Of a stretch of 64,000 nucleotides of DNA, positions 10,801 to 19,342 are shown piece by piece. A model generated the notes under the pieces. That model was not told the origin of the DNA. It saw only the letters and a program-made list of their open reading frames with translations, and ran no database searches. Numbering within the stretch: the first letter of the stretch is position 1; each line of letters starts with the position of its first letter. The stretch comes from Chitinophaga sp. sic0106 (GTDB lineage: Bacteria > Bacteroidota > Bacteroidia > Chitinophagales > Chitinophagaceae): assembly GCF_019219075.1 (NCBI RefSeq), contig NZ_JAHUWJ010000013.1, positions 124,001-188,000 on the forward strand, in the 5' to 3' direction. Made by a program: the position numbers and the translations under genes.

Positions 10801-12247
10801 GGCCGGCGATACCATACAGATCGGTGCTAAGGCATTCTACAAATCCATCGGCCCACAGTCTAAATCCAATCATACTCCTCAAGTGGAAAACATGCTGGCA
10901 GATCTTCTTGCGGCCTTCGGTCATGGTAATGCCGGTACTGGTCATGGAAATACGGCACAATCACGTCAATCGCCTTTCAATACGGATTTTTACAATCATG
11001 ATTATCAACGCCTAAAAGAAAAGGATACGGATAACAATAAATCTGACAAGCCGAAAGCTTATCTTAATTTTGTTTTGTTTGATGATCAGTTTAAATTAGT
11101 AGATAATAATAGCGGAGTTAAACAGATTAAAGGAGAACCGGATCAGTTACAAACGATTTCACAGGACAAAATGCTGATCGAAAAAAGCGGGTTCCTATAT
11201 GTTTATACCAGCAATGAAAGTCAACAGGATGTGTATTTTGATGATGTGGTTGTTACGCAATCGACTGGCCCAATATTGGAGGAGTTTCATTATTACCCAT
11301 TTGGACTGACAATGACAGGAATTAGCACAAGTGCTCTCCAAGCACCAGCTTATGTGGAAAACAAATTAAAGTATAACGGAAAAGAGCTGCAAACCAAAGA
11401 GTTCAGTGATGGCACTGGCTTGGAATGGTATGATTATGGCTCAAGAATGTATGATGTACAATTAGGAAGGTGGCATTCACCAGATCCTCAAGCTGATAAA
11501 TTTTATCCTACATCTCCGTTCTCTTATACTGTAAATAATCCCGTCCTACTTTCAGATCCGAATGGAGAAGATTGGAGTATTAATATTACCAAAGACAAGC
11601 AAGGTAAATTTGTCGTAAATATTGTAGTTAACGCGGCTGTCGTAAATAAGTCTGGAAAAAAAATTGATTTAGACAACTATATAAAGACTCAATCTGCAAT
11701 ATTTTCCAAATTATTATCGATGGATAGAAAAGAATTTTCGATCACCTCAACCCTTAATATGAGGGCGGTTGAAAAGGAAGAAGATGTAAAGACGGAGGAA
11801 CACTTAGTTAAAATAGTTGGCGATGACTTCCTCGAAAGTGGTGTTATAGGACAAAGCCAACTTGGAGGAACAGAAATCACTATGAACTCAAGCTACATCA
11901 ATTCTGATGGCACAACTGATAATAACAATGCTTTGACACACGAATTTGGGCATACAGGAGGCCTAGACCATCCATTCTCCTTTGGGGATAAAATTACTGT
12001 ACCAGGAGAAGGCTTATTGGGTAGCTTGTTTCCAAGAAGTGCACCTGCTTACAATCAGAAAGAGGTCGATCTAAAAACTAATTTCATGACTTACCCTCAG
12101 AGATATCTGGACGCTCGTACACCCCAAGGAAAGGCAAAATATCAAGAGATAATAAAAAACCCAGGTCAGGCAACACGAGGTCAACTTGCAGCAATATTAA
12201 GGTACTACTATTCTGGTTTTCTGAATACTGGGCGAAAATTATTTTAA
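7838..12247 (+). CDS. RHS polymorphic toxin with C-terminal metzincin-like protease domain
   Basis: 1469 residues. Signal peptide (cut near VHAQ), a DUF6443 head (NYVRTWEP..., STQYFDGLGR, about 20-130), many YD repeats, then the RHS core: YYPFGLTM near 1150, KYNGKELQ, and the boundary motif LGRWHSPDPQADKFYPTSPF near 1207-1230 followed by NNPVLLSDPNGEDW. After this the sequence changes to an unrelated C-terminal domain (about 1250-1469), the usual place of a toxin tip. That domain contains HEFGHTGGLDH (His1368, His1372, Gly1375, His1378), an exact HExxHxxGxxH metzincin signature, and NFMTYP (Met1417), a likely Met-turn. I infer a zinc-protease effector. Because it has a Sec signal it is not an obvious type VI cargo; type IX or another surface route is possible though no sorting tail is visible. 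Confidence 0.85.
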   Translation: MKSYTIIILICCIYIGSVHAQTGIPVAVPGAYTTNSINYVRTWEPSLPTTAASFVVDPSRTTAEVKQSTQYFDGLGRLLQTVIKGASGNNRDIVAPIIYDEFGRESYRYLPYVPTTGNIDDGKFKIDPFAAQKIFYEDPALNPTLQGEQFFYTQVEYDQSPLNRVIKTYAPGNSWAQPAGSQPIKTDFNVNTLLDSVKIWSMTGTLPTLVGEYGAGQLFKSVVSDEHNNRIIEYKNKNEQLILKKVQEASPPPGAHSGWSCTYYIYDDLDKLRFVIPPVAVEKIIANIPVSVVEEEYCFQYQYDEQGRMIYKKIPGAKPVEMVYDIRNRLAFCRDGNMNKNGNQYWIMTLYDDLNRPVETALYQSDISRESLQAAMNTAINTAGNSSYTFPGISDLLVATHDRNTYIATNSITFEEGFETPINAEIQAYIDPTANLGVTNFSINNPLPNLNTALITPLSYIFYDNYTFPGSQSCITSDLAKPIAGNNLYTVASVATAQTIGLVTGVKNRVLGTNQWLTSTTYYDYRGKPIQVITDNITNGQEIVSNLYDFNGKLVSSYLRQKNPASGVTPETKVLTVNDYDPAGRILTISKQIDDNGPLKTVSQNEYDALGNISKKTLGNGLDELSYDYNIRGWLLGVNRDFVSSPTTSKFFGFELGYDNSKAVIPGTTYVQQQYNGNIAGTTWRSRTDNIGRKYDYVYDRLNRLTAADFNQQNSGSTSWTKDLVNFSVDNISYDKNGNIAALKQWGMNGGTKTIIDDLKYDYKNGSTNKLNHVTDASNNPSSMLGDFKEINKDETQDYWYDDNGNLTKDNNKNITAISYNYLNLPEIIDITGKGSIRYFYDATGKKLRKVVYDNTANPAKTITTDYEGNFEYKENRLEQFSHEEGRARAIVASGVPVSFVYDYFEKDHLGNIRMVLTEQNNMAIYAATMETTNAPTETLLFSNIDNTRVTKPAGYPADGSSANKSVAKLSAQGTSKKIGPSIVLRVMAGDTIQIGAKAFYKSIGPQSKSNHTPQVENMLADLLAAFGHGNAGTGHGNTAQSRQSPFNTDFYNHDYQRLKEKDTDNNKSDKPKAYLNFVLFDDQFKLVDNNSGVKQIKGEPDQLQTISQDKMLIEKSGFLYVYTSNESQQDVYFDDVVVTQSTGPILEEFHYYPFGLTMTGISTSALQAPAYVENKLKYNGKELQTKEFSDGTGLEWYDYGSRMYDVQLGRWHSPDPQADKFYPTSPFSYTVNNPVLLSDPNGEDWSINITKDKQGKFVVNIVVNAAVVNKSGKKIDLDNYIKTQSAIFSKLLSMDRKEFSITSTLNMRAVEKEEDVKTEEHLVKIVGDDFLESGVIGQSQLGGTEITMNSSYINSDGTTDNNNALTHEFGHTGGLDHPFSFGDKITVPGEGLLGSLFPRSAPAYNQKEVDLKTNFMTYPQRYLDARTPQGKAKYQEIIKNPGQATRGQLAAILRYYYSGFLNTGRKLF

Positions 12248-12258
12248 TAACTTCAATA

Positions 12259-12651
12259 ATGCATAAATTTAAATCAATCGGAATTCTGATATTACTCCTA
12301 ACATCCTGCTGTATTTCTAATAAACATTTGGAGATTAGCGGATTAGTGTCTAATAATGAAATAATTACAATCTTAAATAATAGGGATACATTATTAAGCT
12401 TCCAAGCAAAATGCAGTACATCTCCACAAACTTGTTTTTTTTCCAAACAAATTTTGTTGAGAAGCACCGAAAGCAATATCTCACTTAGGGTAACAATTGA
12501 TTCACTAGGAATAATTATCAAAGATGCAGTAGTACATGTGACTGTGAACAATCAAAGTCCACTCATAACTATATTAGAACGCGATTCAATTCAAAACCAA
12601 ATAAAAATTTTTATTAGTGACAAAAGTGACAGCAATTATCATAAATTATAA
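12259..12651 (+). CDS. Small lipoprotein, candidate immunity protein of the RHS toxin
   Basis: 130 residues, unrecognised family. It begins 11 bases after the RHS toxin stop, so it is almost certainly in the same transcript. A short basic start and hydrophobic stretch lead to LLLTSC, a lipobox with Cys17, so the mature protein should be lipid-anchored in the periplasm or outer membrane. The rest is predicted beta-rich with Cys pairs (KCSTSPQTCFF) that could form a disulfide. Position, size, very AT-rich composition and matching compartment suggest it protects the producer from the protease tip; this is inference, with no homology seen. Confidence 0.65.
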   Translation: MHKFKSIGILILLLTSCCISNKHLEISGLVSNNEIITILNNRDTLLSFQAKCSTSPQTCFFSKQILLRSTESNISLRVTIDSLGIIIKDAVVHVTVNNQSPLITILERDSIQNQIKIFISDKSDSNYHKL

Positions 12652-12689
12652 ATAATAAATATACTTATTTGTATAAGTCCACTTATTAG

Positions 12690-12742
12690 ACCTAGCCATC
12701 ACAATGGTATTAAAATTTTAAATACAATTGTGATGACTAGGT
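12690..12742. repeat. 53-bp imperfect palindrome
   Basis: Outer arms of 16 bases (12690-12705 and 12727-12742, beginning ACCTAGCCATCACAAT) pair with a single mismatch, and the inner part (GTATT...AATAC, AAAATTTT) is also nearly self-complementary. It lies after the putative immunity gene, and could be a terminator for it or the remnant of a small mobile repeat. The rest of the 12652-12927 gap is AT-rich with no gene seen. Confidence 0.55.
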
Positions 12743-12927
12743 TGGCATGTTAACTCCCTCTAAATTCAAATAAAATAGAAGACTAGTAGGGTGGATATCA
12801 GATAAGTCATTAAAATCCGACTTTGTTCAATCCATCATATAAATACTTTATTCAAAGTTTGATAGACATAAATGCTGGTGTATATTGCGGTATAGAGGCA
12901 TAACTTAAACGATACAATTGTTATTTT

Positions 12928-14448
12928 TTATTTCACCAACCACATCCTGTCATTCTGCGTATCCGACCCTCCATACTGCCGTTGCAGCGCAGCCTTCAAA
13001 CTACTCTCATTCGCATTATATTCCGACGACGGATATTTCCATCTCACCGGAATCATCTGCGAATTTTTGTTGGCAGGCCCCACCTCAAATACAGGCACAC
13101 CTGTACGGCGGTTCTGATAAAACGCCTGACGGCCTGAGTTCTGAAAAAATGCCACATACCGCTGCTCTAATATCTGCCTTAAACCTGCTGCAGTATTACC
13201 CGCATATACAATTTCCCCACCACCGAGGAATACATCCTGGGCGGCAGTTGCTACATTGTAAAAAGCCATATTAGCACGGATACCCGCTGTATAGTATGCA
13301 TTGGCATCTCCACTCACCCAACCCCGGTTAATAGCCTCCGCAATTGTAAGATTGATTTCAGCAGCACCTAGTTGTATGCATGGCACACCGGAAGGTGTCA
13401 CCTCCCAGAAATCAAAATTCAGGTTGGATAATTTTCCGGCAGTAGCCAGTGCTTTCAGGTCCGACTGTATCATACCCACAGAGCCACCTCTGAAAGAGGT
13501 AAATTTAGTGGCATACGCAGCGTCTCCACTCTTTTTAGCGGAATCAGTAGGCAGCGCCATCACAAACAAACGTGGATCCGCTGTCCGCTTCAGGATATCT
13601 ACGATGGTACTTGCCAGGTTGTTATCATTATCTCTCTTAATCACAATACCATCGGCAGGCCACAGCGGATAGTTGTTATCGCGGGAATTGCCATTGTACA
13701 CCAATTGAAAATTATCCGCATTACCGAGGATCAGCGGGTATTTGCCGGGATTAGAAACGATTTCTGCGAACTGCTCTTTGATTTTCAGATCCGCGTTGTC
13801 ATCAGCGCGCTTGCTCAAACTCATCAGTACTCTCAGGCGGAAGGAGTTAACGAGTTTCTGCCATTTGGCCAGGTCACCTTTGTAATAAAAGTCGCCCTCT
13901 ACTTTAATGTTGCCGGCTACAAGTGGCGTCAGCTCTGTATTTACAGAATCCAGCAGTTGCAAGCAGTAGCGGTACACCTCTTTCTGCTCATCATATTTAG
14001 GCGTGAAATTGCCTTCTGTTACACCTTTGATGGCATCCGTCATCGGGATATCACCATACATTTCCGTAGCCCTGATGAGGAACCAGGCCTTTACAAACCG
14101 CGCCAGTGGCACGTATCCTTTTGCTACCTCTCCATACTTTGCAGCTTCCAGCAACAGCTGACGCACATCACGTAAACGGTCGTACGCAGAAAAGCCTTCA
14201 CCGCTGGTAGTCCAATCGTAAGGCTGGCCATAATAGTAAGAGTTGTTTTGCGTAGCATATTGGTTATGGCGTTGCATATCATTCCAGGGGCCATCTTTCA
14301 TATTTAGTAAGATGCCGGTGAACACCAGTTTAGGATTGCCATCGTATACAGCCGATGGATCTTTTTGCAGGGTTCCCATCTTCTCACAACCCCAAAGTCC
14401 TGTAACCAGCGCAGCACCCAACAAATATTTTGATATAATCGCTTTCAT
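12928..14448 (-). CDS. SusD/RagB-like nutrient-binding outer-membrane lipoprotein
   Basis: 506 residues, matching the SusD-like_2 type of lipoprotein that sits as a lid on a SusC barrel and captures the substrate outside the cell. The signal peptide ends in VTGLWGC with the lipidated Cys21. The N-terminal half shows the helix/TPR-like SusD pattern (RLRDVRQLLLEAAKYG, RFVKAWFLIRATEMYGDIPMTDA) and the C-terminus ends with typical NxxRxGVPVF and RWKYPSSEYNAN segments. It starts 17 bases after the susC-like gene and is co-transcribed with it. The ligand is unknown; no glycoside hydrolase is nearby to suggest one. Confidence 0.92.
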   Translation of the reverse strand: MKAIISKYLLGAALVTGLWGCEKMGTLQKDPSAVYDGNPKLVFTGILLNMKDGPWNDMQRHNQYATQNNSYYYGQPYDWTTSGEGFSAYDRLRDVRQLLLEAAKYGEVAKGYVPLARFVKAWFLIRATEMYGDIPMTDAIKGVTEGNFTPKYDEQKEVYRYCLQLLDSVNTELTPLVAGNIKVEGDFYYKGDLAKWQKLVNSFRLRVLMSLSKRADDNADLKIKEQFAEIVSNPGKYPLILGNADNFQLVYNGNSRDNNYPLWPADGIVIKRDNDNNLASTIVDILKRTADPRLFVMALPTDSAKKSGDAAYATKFTSFRGGSVGMIQSDLKALATAGKLSNLNFDFWEVTPSGVPCIQLGAAEINLTIAEAINRGWVSGDANAYYTAGIRANMAFYNVATAAQDVFLGGGEIVYAGNTAAGLRQILEQRYVAFFQNSGRQAFYQNRRTGVPVFEVGPANKNSQMIPVRWKYPSSEYNANESSLKAALQRQYGGSDTQNDRMWLVK

Positions 14449-14465
14449 GTTTTCAGTTTATTAGA

Positions 14466-17400
14466 TCAGAAGGACAGGTTAATGTTTACACCATAGCTTT
14501 TTACCGCAGGCGTCTGGAAGCCGGCATTGTCGGCAGTGTACTGATCCAGTTCCATATTTTTGTTATGCTTGCTGGTGAAGTACAACAGGTTACGGCCTAC
14601 CAGTGAAATGCTGGCGGTGGAAAAGAATTTGGTGCGCTGCAACAGCGTAGCAGGGAAGTTATAGGACAATACCACTTCGCGCAGTTTCACGAAAGTAGCA
14701 TCGTGCACCAGGTTTTTATCGGCAATGTAATAATCCGTTGCCCAGTCTCTCCATAATACCGGCACATCGTTTGGCGCATATTTCCTATCGTCGGAAATGA
14801 TGTTACCATCCCTGTCGGCATTCAGTTTTCCGGAAATCACTTTCTGTCCGTTGGTCATTACGTTCCCATTCCAATCCGGGTTATCGCGGTTCATCCAATC
14901 CTGGTAACGGTATTCGCTGGCAGATGCCGGAGCGGTACCAGACTTCCACTGGTAATAATCCACATAGTTAGAGATCAATCCACCAAAGCGGCCATCAATC
15001 TGCATACTGAGCCCGAAATTCTTGTAGCGGAAACTGTTGTTCATGCCCAGCATGAACTTATTATCTTCATAACCAATTTTTGACAGGAAAGGATTGTATA
15101 ACGGCAACCCATCATTACCTACGAGGATATTTCCTTTATCGTCCCGCTGGAAATCGGTGATGTAATAACCATCATTTCTATCCCCTACTTTGATCATATC
15201 CACCCATTGCTGTATACCGTCAATTTCTTTTAACCAGCGGTGGTTGGTTGACCAGTTCAGCATCACATCCCAACTGAAATCTTTTTTACGTACAGGCGTT
15301 CCTGTTATGGTAATTTCAGCACCTTTACGGATATACGTATTAGCATTGCGCTGTACCGTATTCACGCCGGAAGCGGAAGAAACAGTCACATTCACCACAC
15401 CAGGACCTTCAATATTGCGGTAGTAGGCCGCGTCAATACCCAGGCGGTTGTTGAAGAAATTAGCGGCCACACCTACTTCAGCAGTTTGTACGCGACTAGG
15501 CAGGATATCCGGGTTATTTAAGATGCCGGTATAGTTAATACCCACATTATTATCCCAGCGGGTGCCACTGGTGCTGTACACGGGCAGCAGTTTATAAATA
15601 TCATAGTCACTGCTGGTATTGGCCAGGTCGCCCGCCACATTTGCATAAGCACCGCGTAATTTCAGCATGGATACATAGTCAGGCAGGTCCAGCATTTCCG
15701 ACAGCATCACGCTTAAGGAAGCAGACGGATAGAAATAGGTATTGTTCTTCAGCGGCATGGTGGAAGACTTATCAAACCTGCCGGTCAAACTCAGGAAGAT
15801 CATGCTTTTCCAGTCCATATCCAGGAAGCCATAGAGGCTACCTACCTGCCTTTTACCAAAGTCATTGGTAGGGCTGTTTTGTTCTTTTGTATTAGAGAGA
15901 TCAAAAACACCCGGGGTAATAAGGCCACCTTTGGTAGAACCGTTTAAGCTGCTCACCTTCACAGTTCTGAGGTTAGCCATCAGGGACCCGGTGAAATTAA
16001 AGCTATTGCTGATTTTATCCTTATAGGTAAAGCCACCTTCGGTGTTGTTTTCCCAGAAGTAATCATAATATTCACGGTAGCCACCTACACGGCGGTAAGG
16101 CTCGTAGAAGTCGGCCGACATTGGATAGCGCCATGATTGCCTGCGATTCCAGGTACTCACGTTGGTGCGTACTTTAAAATCCAGTTTCGGTGTAATGTGA
16201 TATAGCAGTTGCAGGTGTCCGTACACGTCGTCCTTGTTATAGGAATGCAGCGCTTCGTTGGCAATCAGCCAGGGGTTATTGTAGATGGTATATTCCCTGT
16301 TGTACTGCTGCACGTTTTCTTTTCCGGGCTGCCAGTAGTTGCGCAGGTCGTTGATATCATAATCCACACCACCCCATACGGTGATCAGGTAAATCAGGCT
16401 GCTGGGGCCATAGCCAAGGCTTGGGTAGTTAGGTGTATACTGTTTGCTATAGTTAACGGCGCCTTCTATACGTAGTTTATCACCCACATTCACCCCACCG
16501 GCAAAGTTGATATTACTGCTGCCGTATTTGGTATTAGGCACTTGTCCACGTTGTGCTACCTGCGAAAAAGAAATGCGCAGGTCACCTTTGTCATTAGCGG
16601 TGGAGATGGCCACGTTATTGGTGGATAGTAGCCCGTTGCGCAGGTAGTTGGTCAGGTTATACTTACCTCTGGCCAGCCATGGGAGCGGTGTAAGCTCACC
16701 GGTTACCGGATCTTTGGGAGAATTATACTGGGTGATCGGCTGTCCTTCAAAGCGTGGGCCCCAGATGTTGTAGTCGGCATCGTTTAAGCCGCCGCCACGA
16801 CCATCTTTAAAAGCATATTCGAAATCGTCACCAGGGCCGTATTCTGTCTGGTACTTAGGGATGGCGTTATAGCCAGACTGCAGCTGGGTGCTGGAGTTGA
16901 CTTCTACTTTAAACCCTTTCTTATCCGTTTTAGCTCTTTTGGTGGTGATAACAATCGCACCGTTCTGGCCACGGGAGCCGTAAAGGGCGGCCGCATTGGC
17001 GCCTTTCAGCACGGAATAGGATTCAATATCATCCGCATTGAGGTTCCAGGAATCGGAGCTCACCGGCACGCCGTCCACTACGATCAGCACATTACTGCGG
17101 CCACGTAGCTGAATGCCCGGATCGCCAAACAGATTAGGGTTAGGCGTAATCACCAGGCCGGCAACTTTACCGGTCAAGCCGCTCACCGGGTTGGGTTCGC
17201 GGGCTTTGGTAAGATCTGCGCCCTTCACTTCCTGCACGGAATAGCCCAGTGCTTTCTTCTCTTTTTTAATGCCCATCGCAGTAACGATGTACTCATCGAG
17301 CTTGGCGCTGGCAGTTTTCAAAACGATGTCCACGGAGTTGCTGCCGGGAGCAACGGCTATTTCACGGGCCTCAAATCCCATGAAAGTTACTACCAGTGTG

Positions 17401-17942
17401 GCATTTTCTGGTACAGAGAGATGAAAGGTACCGTCGGCAGCGGTTACCGTGCCTTTGGTAGCACCTTTCAGCATAACGGTAGCCCCGGGAATAGGATTCC
17501 CGGCATCATCCGTCACCTTACCGCGGATATCCACCGGAGGTACTTCCACAGGTGTGAGGGTTTTAAGTGGGTCGCCCGCCTGCAGTTTGATCACCACCGT
17601 TTTATCCACGATAGTGTAGTTCAGTGGCTGGCCGGCCATACATTCACCTAACACCTGTTTCAGTTCAGCATCTTTCACATGCAAACTTACACGACGCCCG
17701 GCTGCCAGTACCTTGTTGGTATAGAGAAAATCAAAGCCTGTCTGGCGGCTGATTTCCTTGAACACCTCTTTCAGCGGTGCGTTGCTTTTTGAAAGCGTGA
17801 TTTTGGATTGACCAAAGCTCGCTGCATTTACCTGCAGCATAAAAGCTAGTATAAAAATGGAATTCAGTTGCATCACACGAATGATTGTGATAAGGCAAAG
17901 GCTACGCCTGCGCGTACCTTTGATTAGAGTGCGCAAATACAT
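14466..17942 (-). CDS. SusC/RagA TonB-linked outer-membrane transporter with STN signalling domain
   Basis: About 1158 residues. Order: signal region, STN (secretin/TonB N-terminal) domain at about 45-118 (APLKEVFKEISRQTGFDFLY), carboxypeptidase regulatory-like domain at about 133-205 (GKVTDDAGNPIPGATVMLKG), TonB plug with LKGANAAALYGSRGQNGAI, then a long beta-barrel ending in NINLSF. The STN domain lets this transporter touch the FecR protein encoded upstream, so substrate binding should release the sigma factor. The open frame extends to 17984 but MYLRTLIKGTRRRS at 17942 is the usual SusC start. It lies between fecR-like and susD-like genes on the same strand. Confidence 0.93.
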   Translation of the reverse strand: MYLRTLIKGTRRRSLCLITIIRVMQLNSIFILAFMLQVNAASFGQSKITLSKSNAPLKEVFKEISRQTGFDFLYTNKVLAAGRRVSLHVKDAELKQVLGECMAGQPLNYTIVDKTVVIKLQAGDPLKTLTPVEVPPVDIRGKVTDDAGNPIPGATVMLKGATKGTVTAADGTFHLSVPENATLVVTFMGFEAREIAVAPGSNSVDIVLKTASAKLDEYIVTAMGIKKEKKALGYSVQEVKGADLTKAREPNPVSGLTGKVAGLVITPNPNLFGDPGIQLRGRSNVLIVVDGVPVSSDSWNLNADDIESYSVLKGANAAALYGSRGQNGAIVITTKRAKTDKKGFKVEVNSSTQLQSGYNAIPKYQTEYGPGDDFEYAFKDGRGGGLNDADYNIWGPRFEGQPITQYNSPKDPVTGELTPLPWLARGKYNLTNYLRNGLLSTNNVAISTANDKGDLRISFSQVAQRGQVPNTKYGSSNINFAGGVNVGDKLRIEGAVNYSKQYTPNYPSLGYGPSSLIYLITVWGGVDYDINDLRNYWQPGKENVQQYNREYTIYNNPWLIANEALHSYNKDDVYGHLQLLYHITPKLDFKVRTNVSTWNRRQSWRYPMSADFYEPYRRVGGYREYYDYFWENNTEGGFTYKDKISNSFNFTGSLMANLRTVKVSSLNGSTKGGLITPGVFDLSNTKEQNSPTNDFGKRQVGSLYGFLDMDWKSMIFLSLTGRFDKSSTMPLKNNTYFYPSASLSVMLSEMLDLPDYVSMLKLRGAYANVAGDLANTSSDYDIYKLLPVYSTSGTRWDNNVGINYTGILNNPDILPSRVQTAEVGVAANFFNNRLGIDAAYYRNIEGPGVVNVTVSSASGVNTVQRNANTYIRKGAEITITGTPVRKKDFSWDVMLNWSTNHRWLKEIDGIQQWVDMIKVGDRNDGYYITDFQRDDKGNILVGNDGLPLYNPFLSKIGYEDNKFMLGMNNSFRYKNFGLSMQIDGRFGGLISNYVDYYQWKSGTAPASASEYRYQDWMNRDNPDWNGNVMTNGQKVISGKLNADRDGNIISDDRKYAPNDVPVLWRDWATDYYIADKNLVHDATFVKLREVVLSYNFPATLLQRTKFFSTASISLVGRNLLYFTSKHNKNMELDQYTADNAGFQTPAVKSYGVNINLSF

Positions 17943-18010
17943 ACTTTTGTAACTGTTTGGATAGTGTAGAATACGTTCTGTCAAAAATGTGGAAGCATTA
18001 TCTCAAACCT

Positions 18011-18035
18011 GCCGGTGGTGTTCGAGACCGCCGGC
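18011..18035. promoter_or_regulatory. Hairpin in the FecR-SusC intergenic space
   Basis: Arms GCCGGTGGT (18011-18019) and ACCGCCGGC (18027-18035) pair over 9 positions including one G-U, with a 7-base loop. On the minus strand it sits in the leader of the susC-like gene, where it could affect processing or read-through from fecR. No U-run follows on that strand. Confidence 0.5.
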
Positions 18036-18110
18036 ATTTTTATGAATGCTGTGAAATAGACTAGTTGCTTTTCATGGTGTTCGATTTTTGGTTGATAAAT
18101 ATTTACAGGA

Positions 18111-19283
18111 CTATTTTCCTACGGTGACTGTTTTTCCCTGGATGCTAAAGTTGGCTTCGCCGGTAAGGGTAAGCAGTTTTAATACCCCGGATATGCTTAC
18201 CGTGCGACTCACAGTGCCGTTGAGCCGCATATTCAGCGTATCGCGAAAGGTCACGTCTACATCATACCAGCGCTCCAGTTGACGCATAGCGGTACGTATA
18301 TCCGTGTTATTAAAGTAAAATCTGTCGTTTTTCCAGGCCAGTGCTTCTTCGAGGTCTGCTGTTGCTACTGTTATGTCTTTACTGTCTGTGGTGATGGTGG
18401 CTTGCTGCCCGGGTTTGAGCAAGCTGCGGCTGCCCTGGTAGTTTACCGCCAGGGAACCATCTACCAGCGTGGTTTTGGTTTGTCCTTCTTCCGTATAGGC
18501 CATCACGTTAAAGGCGGTACCCAGGACCTGCAGTTCACTGCTGTTTACTTCCACAATAAAAGGTCGTTTAGCGTCGGTGGCTATTTCAAAATAGGCTTCA
18601 CCGGTCAGCCTCACGCGTCTTTCCTTGCCGAATGCCAGCGGGTAACGCAGGGAGGATGCGGAGTTGAGCCATATTTTACTTCCGTCCGGCAGTACCAGGG
18701 AGTATTTGCCCGCCTTGGGAATGCTCAGGGTATTGAACTGGTGTAGCGCATTGGCATTAGTGCCATTATAGGCAATTTGTCCATTTTGTTTCTTGGAGAT
18801 GCTGGTGCTGCCCTGGGTGGCCAGCACGCCATTGGCCGCGCTGTCAAGTGATATCTGGGTGCCATCCGCCAGGGTGAGCATTGCCCGGTTGCCTCCCGGA
18901 GGTACATCCTGAGTATGCACGATGGCCGGGGTAGCAACAATGGATGTATGGGATGTGTATAAATAGTAGGCAAGGCTCGTTGTCAGCAGCAGTAAAATGG
19001 TGGCTGCTGCCGCCAGTATAGCACGTTTGGAAATCAGCATGCGCCGTGGCTGCGGCGTTATCAACGCATCGAAGCGCTGGTTCCAGTGGTTAGCATCCTC
19101 CTCACCAGCCACTGGTTGCTGTTGCTCCCAGCGGATACGCAGCAGGGATACAAGGGCCTCATTATCCGGCTCTTCATTCACCCAACGTAATAACTGTTGC
19201 AGCTCCTCACGGGTGCAGGTGTTATTCAGGTATTTATCTACAATATGTTTCCAGTCTGCCTCCGGCATAGATGATTTGTTCAC
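18111..19283 (-). CDS. FecR-family anti-sigma / signal transducer
   Basis: 390 residues. A short cytoplasmic N-terminus with a leucine-rich helical pattern (REELQQLLRWVNEEPD) is followed by one membrane helix at about 87-109, a periplasmic FecR domain (VPPGGNRAMLTLADGT..., FEIATDAKRPFIVEV) and a C-terminal DUF4974 region (LERWYDVDVTFRDTL). This protein holds the upstream-encoded sigma factor and receives the signal from the STN domain of the SusC protein. It lies 59 bases downstream of the sigma gene, all on the minus strand, consistent with a sigma-FecR-SusC-SusD cell-surface signalling unit. Confidence 0.93.
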   Translation of the reverse strand: MNKSSMPEADWKHIVDKYLNNTCTREELQQLLRWVNEEPDNEALVSLLRIRWEQQQPVAGEEDANHWNQRFDALITPQPRRMLISKRAILAAAATILLLLTTSLAYYLYTSHTSIVATPAIVHTQDVPPGGNRAMLTLADGTQISLDSAANGVLATQGSTSISKKQNGQIAYNGTNANALHQFNTLSIPKAGKYSLVLPDGSKIWLNSASSLRYPLAFGKERRVRLTGEAYFEIATDAKRPFIVEVNSSELQVLGTAFNVMAYTEEGQTKTTLVDGSLAVNYQGSRSLLKPGQQATITTDSKDITVATADLEEALAWKNDRFYFNNTDIRTAMRQLERWYDVDVTFRDTLNMRLNGTVSRTVSISGVLKLLTLTGEANFSIQGKTVTVGK

Positions 19284-19342
19284 TGTTATAAGTATTGACG
19301 ACAGAAATTAACCGGACAACTATTCTTCCGGAATATTTTTTT

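Noticed and set aside
7838..12247. RHS toxin as cargo of the type VI system in this window
   Set aside because: It has an N-terminal Sec signal peptide and no PAAR or VgrG-like domain, and lies 40 kb away.
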